A stretch of 64,000 nt of DNA, from the NCBI RefSeq assembly GCF_020618415.1, contig NZ_CP085344.1:248001-312000 (forward strand). Reading direction: 5' to 3'. Shown piece after piece: positions 1-9,073 of the stretch; positions within the stretch are counted from its first letter, which is position 1; each line of letters begins with the position of its first letter. The translations under genes were made by a program, and so were the position numbers. The notes beneath the pieces were generated by a model. That model searched no databases and was not told the DNA's origin. It worked only from the letters and a program-made list of their open reading frames with translations. Source of the DNA: Cupriavidus sp. MP-37. GTDB lineage: Bacteria > Pseudomonadota > Gammaproteobacteria > Burkholderiales > Burkholderiaceae.

Positions 1-2
1 GG

Positions 3-101
3 ATCGAGGGCAACAAGAGCCTGATCCACCCGCTGTTCAAGGCCACCGCGGCGCAGTACGCGAAGGAGAAGGGGATTACGCCGGCGTGCTCGAAGAGCTG
101 A
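3..101 (+). CDS. ABC transporter substrate-binding protein, C-terminal fragment
   Basis: Only the last 32 codons lie in the window; the frame is open from the left edge and ends at a TGA at 99-101. The tail reads ...FKATAAQYAKEKGITPACSKS. The 3' end is 203 bp upstream of a LivF-type ATPase gene, so by context this is most likely the periplasmic substrate-binding subunit of the same branched-chain/aromatic-type ABC transporter. The fragment is too short to show a domain, so the assignment rests on context. A repeat element fills the gap to the next gene. Confidence 0.5.
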   Translation: MEGNKSLIHPLFKATAAQYAKEKGITPACSKS

Positions 102-125
102 TTGCCCTCGACGCCCGACGGTTTG

Positions 126-244
126 CTCCCCTCTCCCGCTGGCGGGAGAGGGGTGGGGGTGAGGGCGGGCGCTGGCAATAGCGAGGCCATTCACTGCGTG
201 GCAACGCCCGCCCTCACCCCAACCCTCTCCCAGAGGGAGAGGGA
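126..244. repeat. Paired REP-like palindromic element, copy 1
   Basis: Two GC-rich hairpins face each other. The left one pairs CCCCTCTCCCGC with GCGGGAGAGGGG and runs into GGGGGTGAGGGC. The right one is the inverted form, GCCCTCACCCC followed by CCCTCTCCC and GGGAGAGGG. The same arrangement recurs near 2.5 kb and 15.7 kb, and half of one is cut by an insertion sequence at 17.1 kb. All copies are intergenic. Such elements may act as mRNA stabilisers or terminators; that role is inferred from their position. Confidence 0.85.
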
Positions 245-304
245 GTACACCGACAGCAAGCTGCAAGTCCAACGCAACATCGCCACACCAACCCGACCCG
301 CACC

Positions 305-1120
305 ATGAGCCTCCTGTCCGTCAACAATATCGAAGTCATCTACGATCACGTGATCCTGGTGCTCAAGGGCGTTTCGCTCGAAGTGCCGGAGGGCAAGATC
401 GTGGCGCTGCTGGGTGCCAACGGCGCGGGCAAGACCACCACGCTCAAGGCCATCTCCAACCTGCTGCAGGCCGAGCGCGGCGATGTCACCAAGGGTTCGA
501 TCGAATACCGCGGCGACCGCGTCGACCAGCTGACGCCCAATGACCTGGTGCGTCGCGGCGTGATCCAGGTGATGGAAGGGCGCCACTGCTTCGCCCACCT
601 GACCATCGAGGAGAACCTGCTTACCGGCGCCTACACGCGCGGCCTGTCGCGCGGCCAGACCCGCGACGAGCTGGAAAAGATCTACGAATACTTCCCGCGC
701 CTGAAGACGCGCCGCAAGTCGCAGGCGGGCTACACCTCCGGCGGCGAGCAGCAGATGTGCGCGATCGGCCGGGCCATGATGGCCAAGCCCGCGATGATCC
801 TGCTGGACGAGCCGTCGATGGGGCTGGCGCCGCAGATCGTCGAGGAGATCTTCGAGATCGTGCGCGGGTTGAATTCACGCGAGAACGTCAGCTTCCTGCT
901 GGCCGAGCAGAACACCATGGTGGCGCTGCGCTATGCCGACTACGGCTACATCCTGGAGAACGGCCGCGTGGTGATGGACGGCGACGCCGAGTCGCTGCGC
1001 ACCAACGAGGACGTCAAGGAGTTCTACCTGGGCGTGGCCGCCAATGACGCCGATGGTCCAGGCCGCAAGTCGTTCCGCGACGTGAAGAGCTACCGCCGCC
1101 GCAAGCGCTGGCTCGCCTAG
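305..1120 (+). CDS. livF: LivF-type ABC transporter ATP-binding protein
   Basis: ATPase subunit that powers uptake by a high-affinity branched-chain amino acid-type (HAAT) ABC importer at the inner membrane. It has a Walker A motif (GANGAGKTT, about residues 37-45), an ABC signature (SGGEQQ, near 146-151) and a Walker B with catalytic Glu (MILLDEPSMGLAP). It is 271 residues against about 235-240 for typical LivF, because of an extra basic C-terminal tail ending SYRRRKRWLA. Next to a CoA-ligase-like gene and a probable binding protein, it may serve import of aromatic or other organic acids rather than leucine; that substrate is inference. The ATG lies just after the repeat region without a strong ribosome binding site. 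Confidence 0.88.
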   Translation: MSLLSVNNIEVIYDHVILVLKGVSLEVPEGKIVALLGANGAGKTTTLKAISNLLQAERGDVTKGSIEYRGDRVDQLTPNDLVRRGVIQVMEGRHCFAHLTIEENLLTGAYTRGLSRGQTRDELEKIYEYFPRLKTRRKSQAGYTSGGEQQMCAIGRAMMAKPAMILLDEPSMGLAPQIVEEIFEIVRGLNSRENVSFLLAEQNTMVALRYADYGYILENGRVVMDGDAESLRTNEDVKEFYLGVAANDADGPGRKSFRDVKSYRRRKRWLA

Positions 1121-1202
1121 CAAGCGACCGTTCCACCCGGCTTGCCACCACGCGCACCGCAGCGCGGGGCAGGCCGCATCCCATTCCCTGACGCACAGCA
1201 CC

Positions 1203-2453
1203 ATGCCCGAATACTTCGATCCGCTCGAAACCCGCGCGCCGGAAGTCCGCGAGCGGGCGCTCCTTGCCGCCCTGGCAAGCCAGGTGGCCCATGCGCGCGA
1301 GCACGCGCCCTACTTTGCCGAGCTGCTGAGCGGCGTCGATCCGCGCCTGCTGACTTCGCGTGCGGCGCTGGCCGAACTGCCGGTGACGCGCAAGTCGGAC
1401 CTGAGCGCGCGCCAGCGTGCGCTACCGCCGCTGGGCGGACTCAACGCGACGCCGCTGGGCAAGCTGCGCCACGTGTTCCAGTCACCCGGGCCGATCCACG
1501 AGCCCGACGGCCACGAGGCGGACTGGTGGCGCACCGCGCGCGCCATGCACGCCGCGGGCTTTCGCGCCGGCGACCTGGTCTACAACACCTTCTCCTATCA
1601 CTTCACCCCGGCCGGCATGATGATGGAAAGCGGCGCGCACCGGCTGGGCTGCTGCGTGTTCCCGGCCGGCGTGGGCCAGACCGATTCGCAGGTGCAGGCG
1701 CTGGCCAGCCTGCAGCCGGCGGCCTATGCCGGCACGCCGTCGTTCCTCAAGCTGCTGCTCGAGCGCGGCGATGAACTCGGCACGCCCTGCACCAGCCTGG
1801 CCAAGGCGCTGGTCTCGGGCGAGGCGCTGCCGCCGTCGCTGCGCAACTGGTTCCAGGCGCGCGGCGTGCGCGTGCAGCAGATGTACGGCACCGCCGATGT
1901 CGGCCTGATCGCGTATGAAACCGAAGGCGGCGACGGCTGGGTGGTGGACGAGGGCGTGCTGGTCGAGATCGTCGAACCCGGCGGCTCGCGGCCCATGCCC
2001 GAAGGCGAGACCGGCGAAGTGGTGGTGACGGTGCTGGGCAATGGCGACTACCCGCTAATCCGCTTCGGCACCGGCGACCTGTCGGCGGTGGTGGCGGAGT
2101 CCTCGCGGCGGCCGAGCCCGTGCGGGCGCACCAATATCCGGCTCAAGGGCTGGCTGGGGCGCGCGGACCAGGCGACCAAGGTCAAGGGCATGTTCGTGCA
2201 TCCCGGGCAGGTGGCCGACGTGCTGCGGCGCCATCCTGAAATCCGCGCGGCGCGGCTGGTGGTGACGGGCGATCCTGGGGCCGACGTGATGACGCTGCGC
2301 TGCGAGGCAACGCGCGAGGATGCCGACCTGCAGCGCGCGGTGGCCGAGTCGCTGCGCGAGGTGATGCGGCTACGAGGTGAGGTGGCGTTCGTCGCGGCGG
2401 GGTCGTTGCCGCAGGATGGGAGGTTGATCGAGGATGCGCGCAGCTACGATTGA
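1203..2453 (+). CDS. Phenylacetate-CoA ligase-like AMP-binding protein
   Basis: A 416-residue member of the PaaK-like adenylate-forming family, which activates aryl or acyl acids to CoA thioesters through an acyl-adenylate. Visible features are the Tyr-Gly-Thr-Ala adenine-binding stretch (QQMYGTADVG), the acid-rich segment FGTGDLS before the hinge, and a C-terminal KVKGMFVHPGQV block typical of PaaK relatives. Its start is 82 bp after the LivF-like gene, so it is probably co-transcribed and may activate the compound that transporter imports. The substrate cannot be read from the sequence. Length is close to that of PaaK (about 430-440). Confidence 0.8.
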   Translation: MPEYFDPLETRAPEVRERALLAALASQVAHAREHAPYFAELLSGVDPRLLTSRAALAELPVTRKSDLSARQRALPPLGGLNATPLGKLRHVFQSPGPIHEPDGHEADWWRTARAMHAAGFRAGDLVYNTFSYHFTPAGMMMESGAHRLGCCVFPAGVGQTDSQVQALASLQPAAYAGTPSFLKLLLERGDELGTPCTSLAKALVSGEALPPSLRNWFQARGVRVQQMYGTADVGLIAYETEGGDGWVVDEGVLVEIVEPGGSRPMPEGETGEVVVTVLGNGDYPLIRFGTGDLSAVVAESSRRPSPCGRTNIRLKGWLGRADQATKVKGMFVHPGQVADVLRRHPEIRAARLVVTGDPGADVMTLRCEATREDADLQRAVAESLREVMRLRGEVAFVAAGSLPQDGRLIEDARSYD

Positions 2454-2477
2454 CGGAAGGACTTCGTGGGCACGCCT

Positions 2478-2608
2478 GCCCTCACCCCAACCCTCTCCCG
2501 CAAGCGGGAGAGGGAGTCCACAAGCGGGAGTTGCAAGGCTCGAAGCAATGATGCCGCTGCGGGTTTGCTCCCCTCTCCCGCTTGCGGGAGAGGGGCGGGG
2601 GTGAGGGC
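2478..2608. repeat. Paired REP-like palindromic element, copy 2
   Basis: The same two hairpins as copy 1 but in the opposite order: the GCCCTCACCCC/CCCTCTCCCGC arm comes first, with its own GCAAGCGGGAGAGGG closing arm, and the CTCCCGC-TTGC-GGGAG hairpin comes second, ending in GGGGGTGAGGGC. It lies between two convergent genes (end of the ligase gene on plus, end of the YbaN-like gene on minus), a position where a bidirectional transcription stop would be useful. Confidence 0.85.
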
Positions 2609-2650
2609 CGCAGCATCAACGAAGTAAAGACCGTCGACAGGCCATAACCC

Positions 2651-3115
2651 TCAAGACTCCCGCCCGCCTTCCCCCCGCGTCGGCAACCGCACCATCCACA
2701 CACTCACCCCCACCGCACACGCCAGCAACGCCGCCGACACCAGCGGCCGCCCGCGCAGCAGCCACGCCGTGGTCCCCATCGACAGCCACATCATCGACAG
2801 CGCCAGGCATTTCGCCTTGAACGGGATGCTGCGGTGGCGCTGCCAGTCGCTGACCAGCGGGCCGAAGCGCGGATGCCCCAGCAGCCATTCATGGAAGCGC
2901 TGCGAGCCGCGCGCGAAGCAGGCCGCGGCCAGCAGCACGAACGGCGTGGTCGGCAGCACCGGCAGGAAGATGCCGACCACGCCCAGCAGCAGGCACAGCC
3001 CGCCCAGTGCCACCCAGACGGCGCGCAGCACGCGCTGGCGGTGGCTCAGCACGGCGTCGGGATCGGGCGAAAGGTCGGGATTGGATGGCGGCAAGGGGCG
3101 GACAAAGGGCCGCAA
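2651..3115 (-). CDS. YbaN/DUF454 family inner-membrane protein
   Basis: A 154-residue membrane protein of the DUF454 (YbaN) family. After a basic N-terminal stretch there is a first hydrophobic segment (about residues 33-65) carrying the family's GxxLPxLPTTPF-type motif (GIFLPVLPTTPFVLLAAACF), then a cytosolic-looking loop rich in His/Arg (RFHEWLLGHPRFGPLVSDW), and two more membrane segments near the C terminus. Function of the family is unknown. Its start is 21 bp after the end of the flavoprotein gene on the same strand, suggesting one operon. Confidence 0.85.
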   Translation of the reverse strand: MRPFVRPLPPSNPDLSPDPDAVLSHRQRVLRAVWVALGGLCLLLGVVGIFLPVLPTTPFVLLAAACFARGSQRFHEWLLGHPRFGPLVSDWQRHRSIPFKAKCLALSMMWLSMGTTAWLLRGRPLVSAALLACAVGVSVWMVRLPTRGEGGRES

Positions 3116-3136
3116 CGCGGCCCGGTGAGGGATCGG

Positions 3137-4114
3137 TCAGCGCGCGATACCCAGCCGCGCCTTGGCGGCATCGTACTCCGCCTTCATGCGCGCGACGATT
3201 TCGCCGGCGCCGGGGATGTCGTGGATCTGGCCCACGCCCTGGCCGGCGCCCCAGATATCCTTCCATGCCTTGGCCTTGGAGCTGCCGCTGGAGAAGTCCA
3301 TCTTGGTCTTGTCGGCCACCGGCAGGTTGTCCGGGTCCAGGCCCGCGTTGCTGATGCTTTCGCGGATGTAGTTGCCGTGCACGCCCGTGAACAGGTTGGT
3401 GTAGACGATATCGGCGGCGGCCGAGCTGGTGATCGACTGCTTGTACGACTCCGCCGCATGCGCCTCCTGCGAGGCGATGAAGCGCGTGCCCACGTAGGCA
3501 AAGTCGGCGCCCATGGCCTGCGCGGCCAGCACCGCCTCGCCGGTGGCGATCGAGCCCGACAGCGCGATCGGGCCGTCGAAGATCTTGCGTACCTCGCCCA
3601 CCAGCGCGAACGGCGATAGCATCCCGGCATGGCCGCCGGCGCCCGCCGCGACCAGGATCAGGCCGTCGACGCCGGCCTCGATCGCCTTCTCGGCATGGCG
3701 CAGGCTGATCACGTCGTGCAGCACGATGCCGCCGTAGCTGTGCACGGCGTCGATCAGTTCCTTGGGCGGCGCGCGCAGCGAGGTGATGAAGATCGGCACC
3801 TGGTGTTCGACGCAGACCTTGACGTCATGCTCCAGGCGCGCGTTGGAGCTGTGGACGATCTGGTTGACCGCGACGGGGCCTACCGGTGCGCCGGGGTTGG
3901 CGGCCTTGAACGCGGCCAGTTCCGCCTCGATCCGGGTCAGCCATTCGTCGAGCAGCTCGGCCGGGCGCGCATTGAGCGCCGGGAACGAGCCGACGATGCC
4001 GGCCTTGCACTGCGCCAGCACCAGTTCCGGGTAGCTGACGATGAACATGGGCGAGGCAATCACGGGCAGGGCCAGGTTCTGCAGGGCCTGGGGCAGTTGC
4101 TTGGCGGCGGGCAT
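3137..4114 (-). CDS. Nitronate monooxygenase-family flavoprotein
   Basis: A 325-residue TIM-barrel FMN enzyme of the 2-nitropropane dioxygenase/nitronate monooxygenase family, which oxidises alkyl nitronates. It begins with the typical LPVIASPMF strand and has the phosphate/FMN-binding stretch LVAAGAGGHAG with its conserved His, then ALSGSIATGEAVLAAQAMGADFAYVGTRFIAS. The start at 4114 is chosen because GGAGA lies five bases upstream; an upstream in-frame codon at 4141 has no such site. An inverted repeat 45-56 bp upstream of the start may be an operator. The true substrate is unknown; many family members are promiscuous. Confidence 0.88.
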   Translation of the reverse strand: MPAAKQLPQALQNLALPVIASPMFIVSYPELVLAQCKAGIVGSFPALNARPAELLDEWLTRIEAELAAFKAANPGAPVGPVAVNQIVHSSNARLEHDVKVCVEHQVPIFITSLRAPPKELIDAVHSYGGIVLHDVISLRHAEKAIEAGVDGLILVAAGAGGHAGMLSPFALVGEVRKIFDGPIALSGSIATGEAVLAAQAMGADFAYVGTRFIASQEAHAAESYKQSITSSAAADIVYTNLFTGVHGNYIRESISNAGLDPDNLPVADKTKMDFSSGSSKAKAWKDIWGAGQGVGQIHDIPGAGEIVARMKAEYDAAKARLGIAR

Positions 4115-4158
4115 GGTGTCTCCTGAACTACGGGCGGGCACGTTGGCGTGCCCTAAAT

Positions 4159-4170
4159 GAACGGTCGTTC
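4159..4170. promoter_or_regulatory. Possible operator, GAACG-GT-CGTTC palindrome
   Basis: A 5-bp inverted repeat with a 2-bp spacer in the short leader of the nitronate monooxygenase-like gene, next to the AT-rich GATTATAGG. It resembles short TetR-type operators in form only. No regulator gene is adjacent. Confidence 0.3.
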
Positions 4171-4221
4171 GATTATAGGGAGTTTCAGCGCGGGCACGTT
4201 AGAAGCCCAAGTCTATGCCGG

Positions 4222-5670
4222 TCAGGCAGGCGTGTGGCGCGATGCCGCCGGCAGGACCAGCTCGGCCAGCGCGCCGCCGCCGGGGCGGTTGGCCAGCGTC
4301 ACGCCGCCATGATGCAACGTGGCGACTTCGCGCGCAAAGCACAGGCCCAGGCCGGTGCTCTTGTCCGCACCATGCGGGCGCGGCAGCGAGTAGAAGCGCT
4401 CGAACACGCGCGGCAACGCGTAGTCGGGGATGCCGGGCCCCTGGTCGGCCACGGTGATGGCGAGCGCGTCGCCGCGGCGCTCCAGGCCCACCGTGACCGC
4501 GGTGTCCGGCGGGGCGAAGTCGATCGCGTTGTCGAGCAGGTTGGCGATAGCCTGGCGCAGCAGGAACGGGTCGCCGGCGACGTGCCCCGTGCCGCCATCG
4601 GCAGCGCACTGCAAGGCGACGCCGCGCTGCCGCGCGCGCGGCTCCAGTTCGGCGCACAGCTGCGCCAGCAGCGGCGCCAGCGGCACCGGCTCGCGCACTT
4701 CCAGGCGCTGGCGCTGTTCCACCTCGGCCAGCGCCAGCAGCTTGCGGATCATGGTTTCCAGCCGTCCCGACTGGGTCCGGATATTGGCGACGAAGCGCTG
4801 GCGGTCCGCCGCCGGCATCTCTTCCTGCAGCAGCTCCGCCGCGCCGCCGATGGCGGCCAGCGGGCTCTTCATCTCGTGGGTCAGCGTATGGATGTAGTGC
4901 TCGACATACTGCTTGTCCTCCAGCCGCTCGCGCATGCCCTGCACCGCGCGGCCCAGCTCGGCCAACTCGCCCGCGCCACGCAGCGGCATCTCGGCGCGCT
5001 CGCCGGCCGCCACCGCGCGCGCATAGCCGCGCAGCCGGCTCAGTCCGTGCACCAGCCACAGCGTGCAGGCCAGCCCGATCACGCACGCGGTGCCGATCAG
5101 CAGGCCGCCGTAGAGCAGGATCTTGTGCTGGCTGCGCGCGATGAACGGCGCCATCGCCGCATTGGGCTTGGCCACGGTCAGCACGCCGATGATGCGGTCG
5201 CCATCGCGCACCGGCGCGGCCACGTGCATCACCGTGCTGGCCTCGTCGGCAGGGTCGGATCGCGTGCTGCGCGCGCCGTACTGGCCGCGCAGCGTCAGGT
5301 AGACGTCGTTCCAGCGCGAATAGTCGCGGCCGACGTCGGTGCCGGTCGAGTCGAAGCGCACGATGCCGCTGGCATCGGTCACGTAGACGCGGTAGCCGAT
5401 GCTGTCCTTGTGCAGGCCCGAGACCTCGGCATTGACCGGCACCTCGCGCAGCGCCGCCATATGCCGCGCGAACGCGCCGTCGGCGATGCGGCCGGCCTTG
5501 AGGTCGTCGGCGGCCAGCGCGGCCAGCACGTGCGCGGTATCGATGAGCGTGTCTTCCATCGCCTGGCGCACGCCGGGCTTGACCTCCTGCACGAACACGC
5601 GCAGCGTCAGCACGGTGGCCAGGCCCACGATCAGGAAGAAGCCGAAGAAGATGCGCAGGCCGATATGCAT
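4222..5670 (-). CDS. creC: CreC-type sensor histidine kinase
   Basis: A 482-residue inner-membrane sensor kinase that autophosphorylates on His and passes phosphate to CreB. The N terminus has a membrane segment (about residues 7-28) and a periplasmic sensor region with the CreC-like DSIGYRVYVTDASGIVRFDS. A second membrane segment lies near 187-205 and is followed by a HAMP-like linker. The dimerisation box is HTLTHEMKSPLAAI, and the ATPase boxes are LLDNAIDFAPPD, DQGPGIPD and STGLGLCFAREV. Its start is 9 bp after the creB stop, so the two are co-transcribed. In enterics CreBC responds to carbon metabolism and envelope stress; that role here is inferred. No creD lies beside it. Confidence 0.9.
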   Translation of the reverse strand: MHIGLRIFFGFFLIVGLATVLTLRVFVQEVKPGVRQAMEDTLIDTAHVLAALAADDLKAGRIADGAFARHMAALREVPVNAEVSGLHKDSIGYRVYVTDASGIVRFDSTGTDVGRDYSRWNDVYLTLRGQYGARSTRSDPADEASTVMHVAAPVRDGDRIIGVLTVAKPNAAMAPFIARSQHKILLYGGLLIGTACVIGLACTLWLVHGLSRLRGYARAVAAGERAEMPLRGAGELAELGRAVQGMRERLEDKQYVEHYIHTLTHEMKSPLAAIGGAAELLQEEMPAADRQRFVANIRTQSGRLETMIRKLLALAEVEQRQRLEVREPVPLAPLLAQLCAELEPRARQRGVALQCAADGGTGHVAGDPFLLRQAIANLLDNAIDFAPPDTAVTVGLERRGDALAITVADQGPGIPDYALPRVFERFYSLPRPHGADKSTGLGLCFAREVATLHHGGVTLANRPGGGALAELVLPAASRHTPA

Positions 5671-5679
5671 GGCGCGCGC

Positions 5680-6375
5680 TCAGGGCTCCAGCGAATAGCC
5701 CATGCCGCGATGGGTGCGGATGCGCCCGGCGCCTTGCGGGGACACCTCGCGCAGCTTGGCGCGCAGGGTCTTGATATGGGTGTCGACGGTGCGGTCGCTG
5801 GTGTCGAGCGCGCCCGCCCACACCCCGTCCATCAGCTGCGCGCGCGAATAGATGCGGCCCGGATGCGCCACCAGCCACGCCAGCAGCAGGTATTCGTAGC
5901 GCGTCAGCGCCAGCCAGTGGCCGTGGTAGGCCAGGCGGGCGCCGTCCGGGTCGTGCGTGAATCCGGCGGCCTGGCCGGGTTTTGCCGGGGCGCCGCCGCC
6001 GCGCGCCCGGCGCAGGATGGCGCGCACGCGCGCGGCCAGCTCGCGCGGCGAGAACGGCTTGACCACGTAGTCGTCGGCGCCGATCTCCAGCCCGACGATG
6101 CGGTCGATTTCTTCATGGCGCGCGGTCAGGAAGATCACCGGCGCATCGCAGAAGGTGCGCAGCGTGCGGCAGACCTCGAAGCCGCTCAGGTCAGGCAGCC
6201 CCACGTCAAGGATCACCAGGTCCGCCGGCGCGGCGCGCAGGCACGCCAGCGCGTCGCCGCCCAGCGTGCAGTGCTCGGCCAGCATGCCGTCGGTGCGCAG
6301 CGCATAGAGGATGGTATCGGCGATGGCCTGCTCGTCTTCCACCACCAGGATCCGCGGTTGTTCCATGCCCGGCAT
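5680..6375 (-). CDS. creB: CreB-type response regulator
   Basis: OmpR/PhoB-class DNA-binding response regulator of 231 residues. The receiver domain has the acidic pocket (VVEDE), the phospho-acceptor Asp57 in LVILDVGLPD, and the conserved Lys in DYVVKPFSPREL. A winged-helix domain follows from about residue 140 (LALTRYEYLLLAWLVAHPGRIYSRAQLM...). It lies directly upstream of creC in one operon and 6 bp downstream of an FAD oxidoreductase gene. Two ATG codons are possible (6375 and 6366); neither has a good ribosome binding site, so translation may be coupled to the gene upstream. Confidence 0.9.
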   Translation of the reverse strand: MPGMEQPRILVVEDEQAIADTILYALRTDGMLAEHCTLGGDALACLRAAPADLVILDVGLPDLSGFEVCRTLRTFCDAPVIFLTARHEEIDRIVGLEIGADDYVVKPFSPRELAARVRAILRRARGGGAPAKPGQAAGFTHDPDGARLAYHGHWLALTRYEYLLLAWLVAHPGRIYSRAQLMDGVWAGALDTSDRTVDTHIKTLRAKLREVSPQGAGRIRTHRGMGYSLEP

Positions 6376-6381
6376 TTTAGG

Positions 6382-7506
6382 TCAGGCGCTGGCCGCCGCG
6401 CGCGCCGGCGGCGCCGGTTCCGTGCCGCGCCAGTGGAAATAGATCTGCTCCGCGGCCCAGCGCAGCGGCGGCGAATACAGCATCAGGTCGAACGGCCAGT
6501 CGCACTGGAAGCGCTCGAACATCCAGCGCAGCGCGCGCTTGGCGCGAAAGCGCGGCGCGCTGGCGCTGGCCACGGCCTCCGGCGCCGGCCCGCCGCGCAG
6601 CAGGTGCGCGGCCACGGCCTGGCCCACCGCTTCGCCATGGGCAAAGGCCTGGTGGATGCCGCCCGCGGTAAGCGGCGACACGATGCCCGCGGCATCGCCG
6701 GTCAGGATCACGCCGTCGCGCGCCAGCGGCAACACCGGGCCGCCGCACGGGATCAGTCCCGCGCGCGTCGCCGCCGGCCGCGCCAGCTGCGGCAGGCCGG
6801 CGCGGCCGCGCACGTGCGCCAGCAGCCCGTCCAGGTCCGGCGCGCGGCCGCGCCGCGGCAGGTAGCGCAGCGCCAGCCCGGCCTGCACGCCGGCGGGGTT
6901 CTGCGCGATCCAGCCGATATAGCCGGGCGCGAAGCGGCGCGTGATGAAGCAGTGCAGCGCGTGCGGCTCGGGCAGCGCCAGTCCCGGGAATTCGTACTCC
7001 ACGCCATACAGGAAGCTGTGCGCGCGACCCAGTCCCGCACATTGCGCCACGCGCGACTGCGCGCCATCGGCGCCGACCAGATAGCGCGCCAGGCCCACAC
7101 CGGTGACATGCCAGCCGCCGTGGCGCGGCACGGCGCCGACGAAGGCCTGGCCCAGCCGCAGCTCGACCCGGTGGCGCACCAGCTCCGCCGCCAGCCAGCG
7201 CATCAGGCGCGGCGTATCGGTGGTATGGAAGTAGTAGCCGGGCGCGCTCAGGTCAATGCTGCGCAGCCGCGGCGCGTACAGCTTCACCTGCTCGACGCGG
7301 TGCACGCAATCGGCCGGGGCCTGGCCCAGCCAGGTCTGCTCGATCGCTTCCTTGACCAGGATGCCGGTGGTGTGCAGCTTGTCGCCCGGATCGGTCTTGC
7401 GTTCCAGCACCAGCACGCGCAGGCCGGCGCGCGCGCCGGCCAGGGCGCAGGCGGCGCCGGCGAAGCTGGCGCCGGCGATGACGAGGTCGTAGTCGAAGGA
7501 GGGCAT
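6382..7506 (-). CDS. FAD-dependent oxidoreductase, geranylgeranyl reductase-like
   Basis: A 374-residue flavoprotein of the p-hydroxybenzoate hydroxylase-fold family that includes geranylgeranyl reductases. The dinucleotide-binding beta-alpha-beta unit is at the N terminus (LVIAGASFAGAACALAGARAGLRVLVLER), with a Ser replacing one of the usual Gly positions. The second FAD motif is GDAAGIVSPLTAGGIHQAF near residues 265-283. The start at 7506 follows a GGAAA sequence; further upstream codons run into the terminator region. It is the first gene of a probable operon with creB and creC. The substrate is unknown; the link to CreBC is positional only. Confidence 0.8.
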   Translation of the reverse strand: MPSFDYDLVIAGASFAGAACALAGARAGLRVLVLERKTDPGDKLHTTGILVKEAIEQTWLGQAPADCVHRVEQVKLYAPRLRSIDLSAPGYYFHTTDTPRLMRWLAAELVRHRVELRLGQAFVGAVPRHGGWHVTGVGLARYLVGADGAQSRVAQCAGLGRAHSFLYGVEYEFPGLALPEPHALHCFITRRFAPGYIGWIAQNPAGVQAGLALRYLPRRGRAPDLDGLLAHVRGRAGLPQLARPAATRAGLIPCGGPVLPLARDGVILTGDAAGIVSPLTAGGIHQAFAHGEAVGQAVAAHLLRGGPAPEAVASASAPRFRAKRALRWMFERFQCDWPFDLMLYSPPLRWAAEQIYFHWRGTEPAPPARAAASA

Positions 7507-7590
7507 GGCGGTTTCCGGAGAGCGAAGGACTCCAGTCTGGCCAGCCGGGGTGAGGGCAATGTGTGGCGGGTGTGAAGCGGCGCGGCGCTG

Positions 7591-7619
7591 CAAAAAAATG
7601 CCCCGCATGCGCGGGGCCA
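7591..7619 (-). terminator. Rho-independent terminator after dctD
   Basis: Read on the minus strand: a 7-bp GC stem (GCCCCGC/GCGGGGC) with a four-base ATGC-type loop, followed by seven T residues (A run at 7591-7597 on plus). It lies downstream of dctD and just before the promoter region of the FAD oxidoreductase gene. Confidence 0.85.
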
Positions 7620-7735
7620 TCAATTACCACGAAGACTGATACACACGGCGGGCACCTGCCAATGCCGCAACCGCCCTCGAAGCATAGGCCGCCAATGTGA
7701 CGGCGCCGTGGCAGCGCGATGAACCGCCCATGACA

Positions 7736-9069
<1,334 letters not shown>

Positions 9070-9073
<4 letters not shown>

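Noticed and set aside
4234..7575. A 1113-codon open frame on plus across creC, creB and the FAD oxidoreductase
   Set aside because: It is antisense to three well-supported genes, is rich in Arg/Ala/Gly/His as expected of GC-rich shadow frames, and shows no domain.
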